DNA from: Engelhardtia mirabilis | Lineage (GTDB): Bacteria > Planctomycetota > UBA1135 > GCA-002686595 | DNA: 64,000 nucleotides | Assembly: GCA_007751255.1 (NCBI GenBank) | Contig: CP036296.1 | Span: 6,324,001-6,388,000, forward strand | Direction of reading: 5' to 3' | Shown: positions 18,005 to 27,791 of the stretch, in pieces | Position numbering within the stretch: position 1 is the stretch's first letter | How the letters are laid out: each line of letters starts with the position of its first letter | Translations under genes and position numbers: made by a program | The notes under the pieces: generated by a model | Seen by the model: the letters and a program-made list of their open reading frames with translations, nothing else | What the model was told of the DNA's origin: nothing | Database searches by the model: none

Positions 18005-18769
18005 TCAGTGACGATCGAGCGCGGCCAGCACCTTCGCCACGGCCGCCTTGGACTTGTTGGTCAGCTTCTTCGAGCTGCCGTCCGCGCCCAGGATCGTGAC
18101 CGTGTTGCGGTCCGAGCCCAGGGCGCTGTCGTCGTTGAGGACGATGTAGTCGGCGTTCTTGCGGCGCAGCTTGGCCAGGGCGCGGCGCTCGCCGTCGCCG
18201 GTCTCGAGGGCGAAGCCGACGACCATGCGCTCGCCCTTGGACTTGGCGACCGTGGCCAGTACGTCGGGGTTCTTGACCAGGTCGATCGACGCGGTGTCGG
18301 TGCCGTCGTCCTTCTTACGCCACTTGCCGGAGAGGCGTCGCTTGGGGCGCCAGTCGGCGACGGCGGCGGCCATGTAGAGGGCGTCGGCGCGGCCGAAGTG
18401 CAGGCGCACCTCGGCCAGCATCTCGCGCGCGCTCATGACGTCGATGCGGCGCACGCCCTTGGGCGTCTCCTGGTGCACGGGCCCGGCGATCAGCACGACC
18501 TCGTCCCCGCGCGCGGCGCAGGCGGCGGCGATGGCGAAGCCCTGCTTGCCGCTGGACTCGTTGGAGAGGTAGCGCACGGGGTCGACGTACTCGCGGGTGG
18601 GTCCGGCGGTGACGACGACCTTGCGGCGGGGCGCCTTGCGACTGCGCTGGGCCTTGGGCTTGGACTTCGTGCTCACGGCCTTCGCGAGGGCCGCGGCGGC
18701 CTTGCGGCGCTGGCGCGGCTTGGTGACCACGCCGGCCGCCTGGGCGGCCTTCTTCGGTAGCGGGCTCAC
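18005..18769 (-). CDS. coaB: Phosphopantothenoylcysteine synthetase (CoaB), stand-alone
   Basis: Joins 4'-phosphopantothenate and cysteine in coenzyme A synthesis. From the GTG at 18769 (GTGA overlap with coaC) the 254-residue protein starts with a 45-residue Lys/Ala/Arg-rich tail, then the CoaB fold: VVVTAGPTREYVDPVRYLSNESSGKQGFAIA, ALYMAAAVADWRPK, IDLVKNPDVLATVAKSK, VVGFALETGD and IVLNDDSALGSDRNTVTIL. In most bacteria CoaB is the C-terminal half of one CoaBC polypeptide; here it is a separate gene. The frame stays open into coaC, but those residues are the shadow of coaC. The last 35 codons are duplicated at 15546-15650. Last gene of the yicC-gmk-coaC-coaB chain. Confidence 0.9.
   Translation of the reverse strand: MSPLPKKAAQAAGVVTKPRQRRKAAAALAKAVSTKSKPKAQRSRKAPRRKVVVTAGPTREYVDPVRYLSNESSGKQGFAIAAACAARGDEVVLIAGPVHQETPKGVRRIDVMSAREMLAEVRLHFGRADALYMAAAVADWRPKRRLSGKWRKKDDGTDTASIDLVKNPDVLATVAKSKGERMVVGFALETGDGERRALAKLRRKNADYIVLNDDSALGSDRNTVTILGADGSSKKLTNKSKAAVAKVLAALDRH
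18025..18128 (-). repeat. Direct repeat, coaB copy
   Basis: This part of coaB is repeated in degenerate form at 15546-15650 in the same orientation. The two copies are about 2.5 kb apart and flank the frameshifted surface-protein gene. Confidence 0.8.
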
Positions 18770-19304
18770 GCCCCCAGCACCTTCGTGACGACCTCGACGA
18801 TCTGCGCCGGCTCGGCCAGGCGCCCGCGGCCCTTCACGCCGCAGGCCATGTGGCCCTCGCCGGGCTCGACCACCTGCCAACCGTCCTCGCGCAACTGGTC
18901 CAGGTTCCGCGCCACGGCGGGGTTGGCCAGCATGTGGGGGTTCATGGCGGGGCACAGGATGCGCGGCACGTCCTGGGGTGTGGCCAGGGCCACGGTCGAC
19001 ACGAGGTCCGCGCCCAGGCCGTGGGCCAGGTTGCCGATCAGGTTGGCGCTGGCCGGCGCGAACAGCAGCAGCTCGGCCCACTCGGACAGGTCGATGTGGT
19101 CCATGGCCGTGCGGCGGCCGGCGCCGAACTCGGCCACCGAGGCGGGTTGGCCGGTCAGGGCCTCGAAGTGCTGGGGCGCGATCAGTTGGGCCGCGTGGCC
19201 GGTGAGCACGCAGCGCACCTCGTGACCCGCCTGGGTCAGCTTGCTGGCCAGGTCGGCGCCCTTGTGGAGCGCGGCCGAGGCGGCGCAGCCCAGAACGATG
19301 TGAC

Positions 19305-19308
<4 letters not shown>
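18766..19308 (-). CDS. coaC: Phosphopantothenoylcysteine decarboxylase (CoaC), stand-alone
   Basis: Flavoprotein (HFCD family) that decarboxylates phosphopantothenoylcysteine to phosphopantetheine. 180 residues: IVLGCAASAALHKGADLASKL, the substrate-binding MDHIDLSEWAELLLFAPASANLIGNLAHGLGADL, PAMNPHMLANPAV and HMACGVKGRGRLAEP, whose Cys corresponds to the conserved active-site cysteine. It ends where bifunctional CoaBC proteins would continue into the synthetase domain. Its ATG overlaps the gmk stop (ATGA) and its TGA overlaps the coaB start (GTGA), so the order gmk-coaC-coaB is translationally coupled. Confidence 0.92.
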
Positions 19309-20809
<1,501 letters not shown>

Positions 20810-20839
20810 GGGATGGTGGGGAACGGTTGCGGGCGGATC

Positions 20840-21451
20840 TCAGAGACCCGGGCGGCTGCCGGGCTTGATCGGTTCCGTGCCGACGAACTCGGCGGGCACG
20901 TCGTCGGCGCTCCAGGTACGCGCTTGGACCTGAGCCAGGCTGACCAGTTCGAGACCCACATCGGCGAAGGGCTGGCCGCCGGAGCGGTTGACCACCGAGC
21001 CCACGCCCACGACCTCGGCGCCCATGCCGCGCAGGAGGGTGATGACTTCCTTGGCCGAGCCGCCGGTGGTGACCACGTCCTCGACCACCAGCACCTTCGT
21101 GCCCGGGGCGATCTTGAAGCCGCGGCGCAGGGCGAACTGGCCGTCGACGCGCTCGGTGAAGAAGGACCGCAGCCCCAGGGCCCGCGCGACCTCCTGGGAC
21201 CAGACCACCGCGCCCATGGCGGGCCCGACCACCAACTGCGGCGCTTCGATCGAGCTCGCCGCGAGACGCTGGGCGAAGGCGCGCGCGAGCTTGTCGGCCG
21301 CCACGGGGTTCGCCAGGGCCAGGGCACACTGGAAGTAGCGATCCGAGCGCAGCCCCGACGAGAGCAGGAAGTGACCCTCGAGCAGCGCGTCTTCGGCGCG
21401 CAAGAGGTCGAGCACCTCGTCGGTGTCCACGATGCCTTTGCCCGCGTCCAT
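20840..21451 (-). CDS. pyrE: Orotate phosphoribosyltransferase
   Basis: Transfers ribose-5-phosphate from PRPP to orotate in pyrimidine synthesis. 203 residues from the ATG at 21451 (MDAGKGIVDTDEVLDLL), one base after the secG stop; an alternative GTG at 21460 would overlap secG. It has HFLLSSGLRSDRYFQCAL, the PRPP-binding motif KVLVVEDVVTTGGSAKEV, and VVGPAMGAVVWSQEVAR. Upstream residues in the same frame are a shadow of secG. The placement between secG and yicC suggests a shared transcript from tpiA onward. Confidence 0.95.
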   Translation of the reverse strand: MDAGKGIVDTDEVLDLLRAEDALLEGHFLLSSGLRSDRYFQCALALANPVAADKLARAFAQRLAASSIEAPQLVVGPAMGAVVWSQEVARALGLRSFFTERVDGQFALRRGFKIAPGTKVLVVEDVVTTGGSAKEVITLLRGMGAEVVGVGSVVNRSGGQPFADVGLELVSLAQVQARTWSADDVPAEFVGTEPIKPGSRPGL

Positions 21452-21452
21452 C

Positions 21453-21779
21453 TCAGCCACCCTGACCGGTGCCACCCGTCGGAGCGCCACCACCCTGGCC
21501 ACCCAGGGGCGCCTGGATCGTCGGGGCGATATCGCCCTCGCCGACGATCGAGTCCGACTGGCGGGTGTCGGTCTTGTGGATCGCGATGGCGAGCGCGAGC
21601 ATCGCCGCGCACACCACGGCGGTGAACTTGGTGATACCGCTGGTGCCGACCCCGAAGGTCTGCTGACCGGCACCGCCGAAGGCGTTGCCGAGGCCGCCGC
21701 CCTTGCCCTCTTGGACGAGGACCACGGCGATCAACAGGAGACAGGCGAAGACGAAGACGAGATTGAGGAGGAGGACCAT
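21453..21779 (-). CDS. secG: Preprotein translocase subunit SecG
   Basis: Small membrane subunit of the SecYEG channel. 108 residues from MVLLLNLVFVFACLLLIAVVLVQEGKGGGLGNAFGGAG, the SecG signature of a first membrane helix followed by VQxGKGGGLGxxFGG, then a second helix (FTAVVCAAMLALAI) and a Gly-rich tail. An upstream in-frame ATG at 21809 adds ten non-hydrophobic residues and is less likely. It lies directly downstream of a second SecG-like gene and tpiA; tpiA-secG pairing is common in bacteria. Confidence 0.92.
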   Translation of the reverse strand: MVLLLNLVFVFACLLLIAVVLVQEGKGGGLGNAFGGAGQQTFGVGTSGITKFTAVVCAAMLALAIAIHKTDTRQSDSIVGEGDIAPTIQAPLGGQGGGAPTGGTGQGG

Positions 21780-21819
21780 CGGTCGAGCCACCGCGGACAG
21801 CGGGGGCACGTCGTTGAGC

Positions 21820-22107
21820 TCAGTACTGGGGCGAGGCGGCGGAGACTTCGGCGGGCAGCTCGTCGAGCAACGAGCCGCTCATGCCGCCGTCGGCGACCGC
21901 CGTTCCCAGGGCGCTGAGCAGGAAGATCGCGGCGCTCCACGCGGTAGCTCGGCCCAGCGTGCCCGACGGCCCGGAGGGGGTCGACGCGGCACGCGAAGCC
22001 ACGGACGCATCGCTGCGCGCGGGGCTTCGATCCTGGATCAGGATCAGGGCGATCAGAGCGATCGCGGACAACACCGAGGTGAGATAGAGAGCGGTCTGCA
22101 GCAGCAT
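21820..22107 (-). CDS. Second SecG-like small membrane protein
   Basis: 95 residues from MLLQTALYLTSVLSAIALIALILIQDRSP. It shows the SecG layout: N-terminal helix ending in LIQ, a short hydrophilic loop ending in SGTLGRATAW, and a second helix (SAAIFLLSALGTAV). The Gly-rich KGGGLGxxFGG motif of true SecG is replaced by a Ser/Ala/Arg loop. Position and architecture suggest a diverged tandem duplicate of secG, 40 bases upstream of it. It may be a specialised SecG or a decaying copy; no experimental family is known to me. The in-frame extension to 22185 is Ser/Pro-rich and rejected. Confidence 0.72.
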   Translation of the reverse strand: MLLQTALYLTSVLSAIALIALILIQDRSPARSDASVASRAASTPSGPSGTLGRATAWSAAIFLLSALGTAVADGGMSGSLLDELPAEVSAASPQY

Positions 22108-22218
22108 CGCGGCAGCAGTGGGGTGAGAGACAGACGAGTTGTCGCGGGGGGGCGTCCCCCCATCGACCGACGCGGATCGAACCACCGATCCGCGCGGACG
22201 AGCCCGGGTCCGTGGGGT

Positions 22219-22983
22219 TCAGCCCCGCGCGCGCGCGGCGTCCACGATGCCCATGAAGTCGTCGGCGGTGAGCGCTGCTCCCCCGACCAAGGCACCGTCG
22301 ACGCCGGGCGCGGAGAGCAGCTCCGCGGCATTCCCCGGCTTGACGCTGCCACCGTACTGAATGCGGACCCCGTCGGCGACTCGCGCCTCGTACAGTCCCT
22401 CCAGCAATCCGCGCAGGTACAGGTGCACCTCGGAGGCCTGCTCGGGGCTGGCGGTGCGGCCGGTGCCGATGGCCCAGACCGGCTCGTAGGCGACGGTCAC
22501 GCGGGCCATCTGTTCGGAGGTGACCCCGTCGAGGCCACCCTGGAGCTGTTCGCGCACCACGGCCTCGGTGCGGCCGGCGTCGCGCTCCTCGAGCAGCTCG
22601 CCCACGCACAGGATCACGTCCAGGTCGCCCTCGAGGGCGGCGCGCAGCTTGGCGTTGGTCAGGGCATCGTCCTCGCCGTAGACGTGGCGGCGCTCGGAGT
22701 GGCCCACGATCGCGAAGCGGGCACCCACGTCGCGCACCATCGCGGCGCTGACCTCGCCCGTGAACGCGCCCTCGGCCCGGTCACACACGTCCTGGGAGCC
22801 GACGCGGACGCCGCTCTTGCCCAGGGTCTGGGCCACCAGCTCCAGGTAGACGAAGGGCGGCGCGACCGCCACATCCACCGAAGACAGGTCGCCGGCGCGG
22901 TTCCTGAGAGCCTCGGCGAGCTCGAAGGCCCGGCGGCGATCGAGGTTCATCTTCCAGTTGCCGGCGACGTAAGGGGTCCTCAA
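22219..22983 (-). CDS. tpiA: Triosephosphate isomerase
   Basis: Interconverts dihydroxyacetone phosphate and glyceraldehyde-3-phosphate. 254 residues, full length: AGNWKMNLD (catalytic Lys), VAIVGHSERRHVYGE-type segment FAIVGHSERRHVYGE (catalytic His), AYEPVWAIGTG (catalytic Glu), IQYGGSVKPGNAAEL and GALVGGAAL. Start ATG at 22983. Heads the run tpiA, secG-like, secG, pyrE, yicC, gmk, coaC, coaB, with 111 bases to the next gene. Confidence 0.97.
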   Translation of the reverse strand: MRTPYVAGNWKMNLDRRRAFELAEALRNRAGDLSSVDVAVAPPFVYLELVAQTLGKSGVRVGSQDVCDRAEGAFTGEVSAAMVRDVGARFAIVGHSERRHVYGEDDALTNAKLRAALEGDLDVILCVGELLEERDAGRTEAVVREQLQGGLDGVTSEQMARVTVAYEPVWAIGTGRTASPEQASEVHLYLRGLLEGLYEARVADGVRIQYGGSVKPGNAAELLSAPGVDGALVGGAALTADDFMGIVDAARARG

Positions 22984-23106
22984 GGGGAGGTCTCCTGCAA
23001 TGCGGTCGGAGCTCGCGCCGACCGTTGGTCGCCGGCGCCGTGCTGAGGGGGGGGATTGGCGGGGCGCGATGGCCCATCCGTGCGGCGGCAGCCGGTGGGG
23101 GTCGGG

Positions 23107-24150
23107 TCAGACCCCCTTGCCGACCAGCTCGCGACGAGGGGCGGCCAGGATACGGCCGTCCAGGGCCAGGATGGCCCTCGCGTCGGCCGCAATCTGCGCC
23201 AAGTCGTCCAAGGACACGGCCTGGGGCGCGTCCGAGCGGGCTTCGTCGGGTCGCGGGTGGGCCTCGATGATCAGGCCGTCGGCGCCGGCGGCCAGACCGG
23301 CCCGGGCCAGGGCCGGCACCAGGTCGGCGCGGCCGGCCGCGTGGGAGGGGTCGACGATCACCGGCAGGTGGGTCGCGCCCTTGAGGTGCGCCACGGCGCC
23401 GAGGTCGAGCAGGTTGCGGGTGACCCGGTCGAAGCCGCGCACCCCGCGCTCGCACAGGATCACCTGATCGTTGCCGGCGTCGAGCACGTACTCGGCCGCG
23501 AGGCAGAACTCTCGCACCGTGGCCGCCAGGCCGCGCTTGAGCAGGACCGGCTTGCCAGCCAGGCCGACCTCGCGCAGGAGGGCCGCGTTCGCCATGGAGC
23601 GGGCGCCGATCTGGAAGGCGTCGGCGCTGCGGCCGACCAGCTCCACGTCGCGCGGGTCGAGCACCTCGGTCAAGATCGCCAGGCCGGTGGCTTCGCGCGC
23701 CTCTTCGAGCAGCAGCAAGCCCTCGGCGCCCAGGCCCTGGAAGGAGTGGGGCGAGGTGCGGGGCTTGAAGGCCCCGCCACGCAGCACGGTGGCGCCGGCG
23801 CGGTGGGCGGCGTGCGCGATCTCGAGCAACCGGTCGCGACTCTCGACGGCGCAGGGTCCGGCGATCAGGGAGGCGTGACCGCCCCCCAGGACCGCGTCGC
23901 CGATCCGCACCACGGTGTCGGGGCGCCCGTTGCGCTCGTGCAGCTCGCGGGCCTGGCCGGGATCGAGGATCTCGCGCACGACCTTCAGGTCCTCGAGGCG
24001 CGAACGCAGGTGCGGGCCGCGGGCGCCGACCAGCTCGGCCACCCGGCGGCGCTCGTCGAGGAAGCGCAGCTCGAACCCGCCCTCGTCGGCCAGGGCCCGG
24101 AGGGCCGCGAGCTGGGCGTCGTCGGCGTCAGGGCGGAGGCTGAGGAGCAT
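23107..24150 (-). CDS. aroF: 3-deoxy-7-phosphoheptulonate (DAHP) synthase, type I-beta with N-terminal regulatory domain
   Basis: First enzyme of aromatic amino acid synthesis: phosphoenolpyruvate plus erythrose-4-phosphate. 347 residues. The first 70 (MLLSLRPDADDAQLAALRAL...) form a ferredoxin-like regulatory domain as in Thermotoga DAHPS. The TIM barrel carries LIAGPCAVESRDRLLEIA, VLRGGAFKPRTSPHSFQGLG, QIGARSMANAALLREVG, KPVLLKRG, LCERGVRGF, and PVIVDPSHAAGRADLV. The start at 24150 is chosen by homology; the frame is open upstream but Arg/Pro-rich. Divergent from the HD-hydrolase gene, with the promoter region between. Confidence 0.95.
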   Translation of the reverse strand: MLLSLRPDADDAQLAALRALADEGGFELRFLDERRRVAELVGARGPHLRSRLEDLKVVREILDPGQARELHERNGRPDTVVRIGDAVLGGGHASLIAGPCAVESRDRLLEIAHAAHRAGATVLRGGAFKPRTSPHSFQGLGAEGLLLLEEAREATGLAILTEVLDPRDVELVGRSADAFQIGARSMANAALLREVGLAGKPVLLKRGLAATVREFCLAAEYVLDAGNDQVILCERGVRGFDRVTRNLLDLGAVAHLKGATHLPVIVDPSHAAGRADLVPALARAGLAAGADGLIIEAHPRPDEARSDAPQAVSLDDLAQIAADARAILALDGRILAAPRRELVGKGV

Positions 24151-24225
24151 GGGGATCGACTCGGGTCGGGGCGGGCCGCGGACAGGTGTCGAGCGAGACC
24201 TCGCCGGACGGCGCCGAACCCGGGG

Positions 24226-24233
24226 ACTATAAG
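24226..24233. promoter_or_regulatory. Candidate overlapping -10 elements between aroF and the HD gene
   Basis: The sequence ACTATAAG reads as TATAAG on the plus strand (24228-24233) and TATAGT on the minus strand (24231-24226). AT-rich hexamers are rare in this window. It lies 76 bases upstream of aroF and about 70 upstream of the TTG start of the HD gene, so it could serve either. No clear -35 element is visible. Confidence 0.35.
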
Positions 24234-24302
24234 CTGCCTCCGTCGGCCCCACAACGCGCCCAGGCGCCCCAACCGGGGCGCAGCCCACCCCGCCTCCGCA
24301 CC

Positions 24303-24860
24303 TTGACCACCCTCGACCGCCTGCTGACCCTCCTGGCCCTCGACAGCCTGCCCCGCACCGGGTGGCTCCAGGCCGGGGTTCCGGCGCCGGAGTCCGTCGC
24401 GGCGCACAGCTTGGGGGTGGCGCTCGTGGCGATCGCGACGGCGGATCGGGTCGCGCCGCCCCTGGACGTCGACCGCTGCGTGGCCCTTTGCATCGTGCAC
24501 GACGCTCCCGAAGCCCTCCTTGGCGACATGCCCCGGGCCGCCTCACGCCTGCTGCCCGAAGGAGCGAAACGGGCCGCCGAGAAGGGGGCGGCTGTCGAAC
24601 TCCTGGGTAGTGCGGAGCGGGTCGCCGCCCAACGCTGGGCGGAGTACGCCCAGGGCGTGACGCGCGAAGCCCGCTTCGCGCGGGCCTGCGACAAGCTGCA
24701 CCTGGGGTTGAGGGCCCTGGGCTATGCGCGGGCCGGATTGGGCGAGTTGACGGACTTCTCCCGCGGCGTGGACGAGCTCGATTGCGGCGAGTTCGAACCC
24801 CTCGAGCAGCTCCGGGCCGAACTCAGCGCCGCGCTGCGCGAACGACTCGATCGCCGGTGA
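24303..24860 (+). CDS. HD-domain hydrolase, YfbR/HDDC2-like
   Basis: 185 residues if started at the TTG at 24303. Conserved block LDSLPRTGWLQAGVPAPESVAAHSLGVALVAI contains the first metal His (AHS), followed by CIVHDAPEALLGDMPRAA (HD pair), and a later Asp in ACDKLHLGLRAL. This matches the YfbR/HDDC2 5'-deoxynucleotidase group, which dephosphorylates dNMPs. The frame is open back to an ATG at 24186, but that extension is Pro/Arg-rich, would overlap the probable aroF promoter, and is not conserved in the family. Family confidence is good; the start is uncertain. Confidence 0.82.
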   Translation: MTTLDRLLTLLALDSLPRTGWLQAGVPAPESVAAHSLGVALVAIATADRVAPPLDVDRCVALCIVHDAPEALLGDMPRAASRLLPEGAKRAAEKGAAVELLGSAERVAAQRWAEYAQGVTREARFARACDKLHLGLRALGYARAGLGELTDFSRGVDELDCGEFEPLEQLRAELSAALRERLDRR

Positions 24861-25019
24861 GGGGGCGCCACCCCGGTTGGTCCCACCAACGGGGCGGATT
24901 CACGGCTTCTGCGCGCCAGGACCGCAGGCCTGCATGCCGGCTCCTCGGGGCTGCGTAGCATCGCAGTGTCACCACCTTGCCCCCTGGGCGCCTGCCAGCC
25001 CGGACCGCGCCCGCTCGCC

Positions 25020-27791
25020 ATGAATCGCCAGCTTCGGATCAATGTTGAAACCGCGGATGACGACCGCCGCCGTCGGCTGTGCGCGCTCCTCGAGAGCGTC
25101 ACCGACCGGCCGCTCGCCTTCGTGGACGGTCGCGACGCCGACCTGATCGTGCGCGATCCGACGCGACCCGAAGACGCGGCGGGGGACGACGGGAACTGGT
25201 CGATCGCGATCAACCTCGACGGCGCCGACCCCGGTGTCCGCGCGCGGCGGGCGATTCGCGTGGCACTGGACCACGCTCGGATGCGGCGGGAGCGCGAGGC
25301 CGGTCGCACGCCCCTCGACGCCTTCTTCGACTTGCCCCATGCGGCCTTCGCGTTCGTCGGCCGGCGCGGGGCGCTCCTGCGCGCCAACCGGCATCTGGCC
25401 GAGCTCCTGGGCACCAGCCCGGAGCGCTTGGTCGGCGTGCACGTGGACGACCTCTTGGCCAAGGGCGAGCTGCCCCACGAGCTGCGTCGCTTCCGGACCC
25501 GCAGCACGGTGACGGCGGTGGTGCACACGGGCGAGCGTCGCTACGGCGTCGAGGGACGGGAGCCGGTCGGATTGCACCTGGTGATCACGCGCGTCACCGA
25601 CACGGCGGGTCGGCCGGCCTACTACTTCGTGCAGGCCTCGCCCGTGCGCGAGCGCGCCGCGAACGACTGGACCGGCAACGACAGCGTCGCGCTGTTGGCG
25701 GCCATTCGCCGCGTGCAGGCCATGGCCATGCGTGGCTCGCACCCACGCATCGTCTTCAACGAGATCCTGCGCCACTACCAGAAGCTGACCGGGAGCGCCG
25801 ACGCGATCCTGGCCCTGGTCGAGCAGGAGTTCGAGTTCGAGCTGCAGCTTCGCATGGTCGCGGTGCAGAGCCCGAAGGGCTACCTGGGCTACGACCAGAT
25901 CGGCACGGCCGACGGCATTCCGCTGACCGAGACCTGCCAGGTGATCCGTCGCTCGATCGAATCGGGTCAACCCGCGTCGGCGGTGGCGCCGGGGCGCCTT
26001 TGGTCCGACCTGGACTCGGACTTCGAGGCGCGGAACGCCCTGATCCTGCCGCTCAAGCAAGGCAGCCGCGTCGTCGGGCTCGTGATCCTGACCAATGCGT
26101 CGCCGGACTACGCACCGGAGTTGGTCGAGAACCTCAAGCCCTTCACGACGACCTCGACCAGCATCCTGGCCTCCCACGTCGAGGCCGAGCGCCGGGTGCG
26201 CGTCGAGGAGGAGCTGCTGGAGAGCAGGCGGACCTTCGAGACTCTCTTGGCGCACCTGCCGGGCATGGCCTACCGCTGCAACGACGACGATCAACGCACC
26301 GTCCTGTTCGCCAGTGAGGGTTGTCGTGAGCTGTTCGGAGTGGGGCCCGACGTGTTGGTCAACGAGCGTGGCGGCTCGCTGCTCGAGCACGTACACCCGG
26401 CGGATCGACGGGCCGTGCTGGAGGAAATCCGCTGGACCGTGCTGCAGGGCCGACGCTTCGAGTTGACCTACCGCGTGCTCGCCGCCGACGGGGCCGAGCG
26501 CTGGGTCTGGGAACAGGGTCAGGGAGTGCGTAGCACCGACGGCGAGCTGCTCTTCGTCGAGGGCTTCGTGACCAACGTCACCGAGCACCGACGCGCCGAC
26601 GAGGAGCGGCGCAGACTCGAGGCGCGCATCCGCCGGGCCCACAAGGTCGAGAGCCTCGGGGTGCTGGCGGGCGGGATCGCCCACGACTTCAACAACCTCT
26701 TGATGGGCGTGCTCGGAAACGCGCAACTGCTGCGCGAGCGCCTCTTGGGCGACTCGGACACCCACTCCGCCCTGACCGAGATCGAAGACGCCGCCCAGCG
26801 AGCGTCCGAGCTGACCGACCACATGCTGTCGTACACGGGCCAGGGCGCGGTGACCCTGCACCCGATCGAGCCCACGGAGGTGCTGCGCCGAACCCTGGCG
26901 GTCGTGGAGCGTCTGATGCCGCCGAGCGCGACTCTCGAGGTCGACCTGGTCGGCGGACTGCCGGGAGTGATGGGCGACGCCGGATTGATCCAGCGCTCGG
27001 TGGTCGAGCTGGTCCGAAACTCCGTGGACGCCTTCCCGAACGGCGTGGGCCGCGTCAGCCTGCGCACCTCGGCGCGCCAGGTCGCGACCGAGGAGCTGAT
27101 CGAGTCCTGGCTCGGCGCGCGACTGCCTTCCGGGCTGTACGTGACGATCACTGTCTCAGACGACGGACAGGGGATGGACGAGCAGATCCGGCAGCGCGCC
27201 TTCGACCCCTTCTTCACCACCAAGGGCACCGGGCGCGGCATGGGTCTGGCCACGGTGCTGGGGGCCGTGCGGGCCCACGGCGGGGCCGTGCACCTGTCCA
27301 GCGAGGTTGGAGGGGGGACGCGCGTGACCCTGATCCTGCCGCCCGCCGAGGAGCCCGCCGTGGAACTGCGACCGGCGGCGAGCCCGACACCGATGGAGGC
27401 CGGCTCGCCCTCCCCCACGATCCTGGTTGTCGACGACGAGGTCGTCGTGCGCGAAGTCGCCCGCAGAGCCCTGACCCGCGCCGGCTACCGGGTGCTCTGC
27501 GCCGTCGACGGCGAGGACGCCATCGCCCAGTTCGACGAACACGGGGCTACGATCGACGCGGTGCTGCTGGACCTGACCATGCCGCGACTGAGTGGCGAGC
27601 AGACGCTCAACGAGTTGCGGCGGCGGCGTACAGACCTGCCGGTCCTGCTCTCCAGCGGCTTCGCCGAGCACGCGGTGATGGACCGACTCGCCGGTCGGGA
27701 AGGCGTGCACTTCCTGCACAAGCCCTACCGCTTGGGCGAGCTGGTCGAGAAACTGAGGGCAGCGCTCGCCGGAGCCGAGCGCGTGCCTTGA
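25020..27791 (+). CDS. Hybrid sensor histidine kinase (PAS-GAF-PAS-HisKA-HATPase-receiver)
   Basis: 923 residues, cytoplasmic: no membrane segments. Starting from MNRQLRINVETADDD: a pseudo-receiver-like first 100 residues, a PAS domain (about 107-220, AFVGRRGALLRANRHLAELLG), a GAF domain (about 240-390), a PAS_3 domain (about 405-520, MAYRCNDDDQRTVLFASEG), the phosphoacceptor box AGGIAHDFNNLLMGVLGNAQ (His about 555), an ATPase domain (N box ELVRNSVDAF, G1 VSDDGQGMD, G2 GRGMGLATV), then a C-terminal receiver (about 800-920) with acidic pocket VVDDE, phospho-Asp in VLLDLTMP and Lys in LHKPY. All catalytic motifs appear intact. No cognate output gene is adjacent; the 4-base overlap downstream is with a surface-protein gene. 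Confidence 0.93.
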   Translation: MNRQLRINVETADDDRRRRLCALLESVTDRPLAFVDGRDADLIVRDPTRPEDAAGDDGNWSIAINLDGADPGVRARRAIRVALDHARMRREREAGRTPLDAFFDLPHAAFAFVGRRGALLRANRHLAELLGTSPERLVGVHVDDLLAKGELPHELRRFRTRSTVTAVVHTGERRYGVEGREPVGLHLVITRVTDTAGRPAYYFVQASPVRERAANDWTGNDSVALLAAIRRVQAMAMRGSHPRIVFNEILRHYQKLTGSADAILALVEQEFEFELQLRMVAVQSPKGYLGYDQIGTADGIPLTETCQVIRRSIESGQPASAVAPGRLWSDLDSDFEARNALILPLKQGSRVVGLVILTNASPDYAPELVENLKPFTTTSTSILASHVEAERRVRVEEELLESRRTFETLLAHLPGMAYRCNDDDQRTVLFASEGCRELFGVGPDVLVNERGGSLLEHVHPADRRAVLEEIRWTVLQGRRFELTYRVLAADGAERWVWEQGQGVRSTDGELLFVEGFVTNVTEHRRADEERRRLEARIRRAHKVESLGVLAGGIAHDFNNLLMGVLGNAQLLRERLLGDSDTHSALTEIEDAAQRASELTDHMLSYTGQGAVTLHPIEPTEVLRRTLAVVERLMPPSATLEVDLVGGLPGVMGDAGLIQRSVVELVRNSVDAFPNGVGRVSLRTSARQVATEELIESWLGARLPSGLYVTITVSDDGQGMDEQIRQRAFDPFFTTKGTGRGMGLATVLGAVRAHGGAVHLSSEVGGGTRVTLILPPAEEPAVELRPAASPTPMEAGSPSPTILVVDDEVVVREVARRALTRAGYRVLCAVDGEDAIAQFDEHGATIDAVLLDLTMPRLSGEQTLNELRRRRTDLPVLLSSGFAEHAVMDRLAGREGVHFLHKPYRLGELVEKLRAALAGAERVP

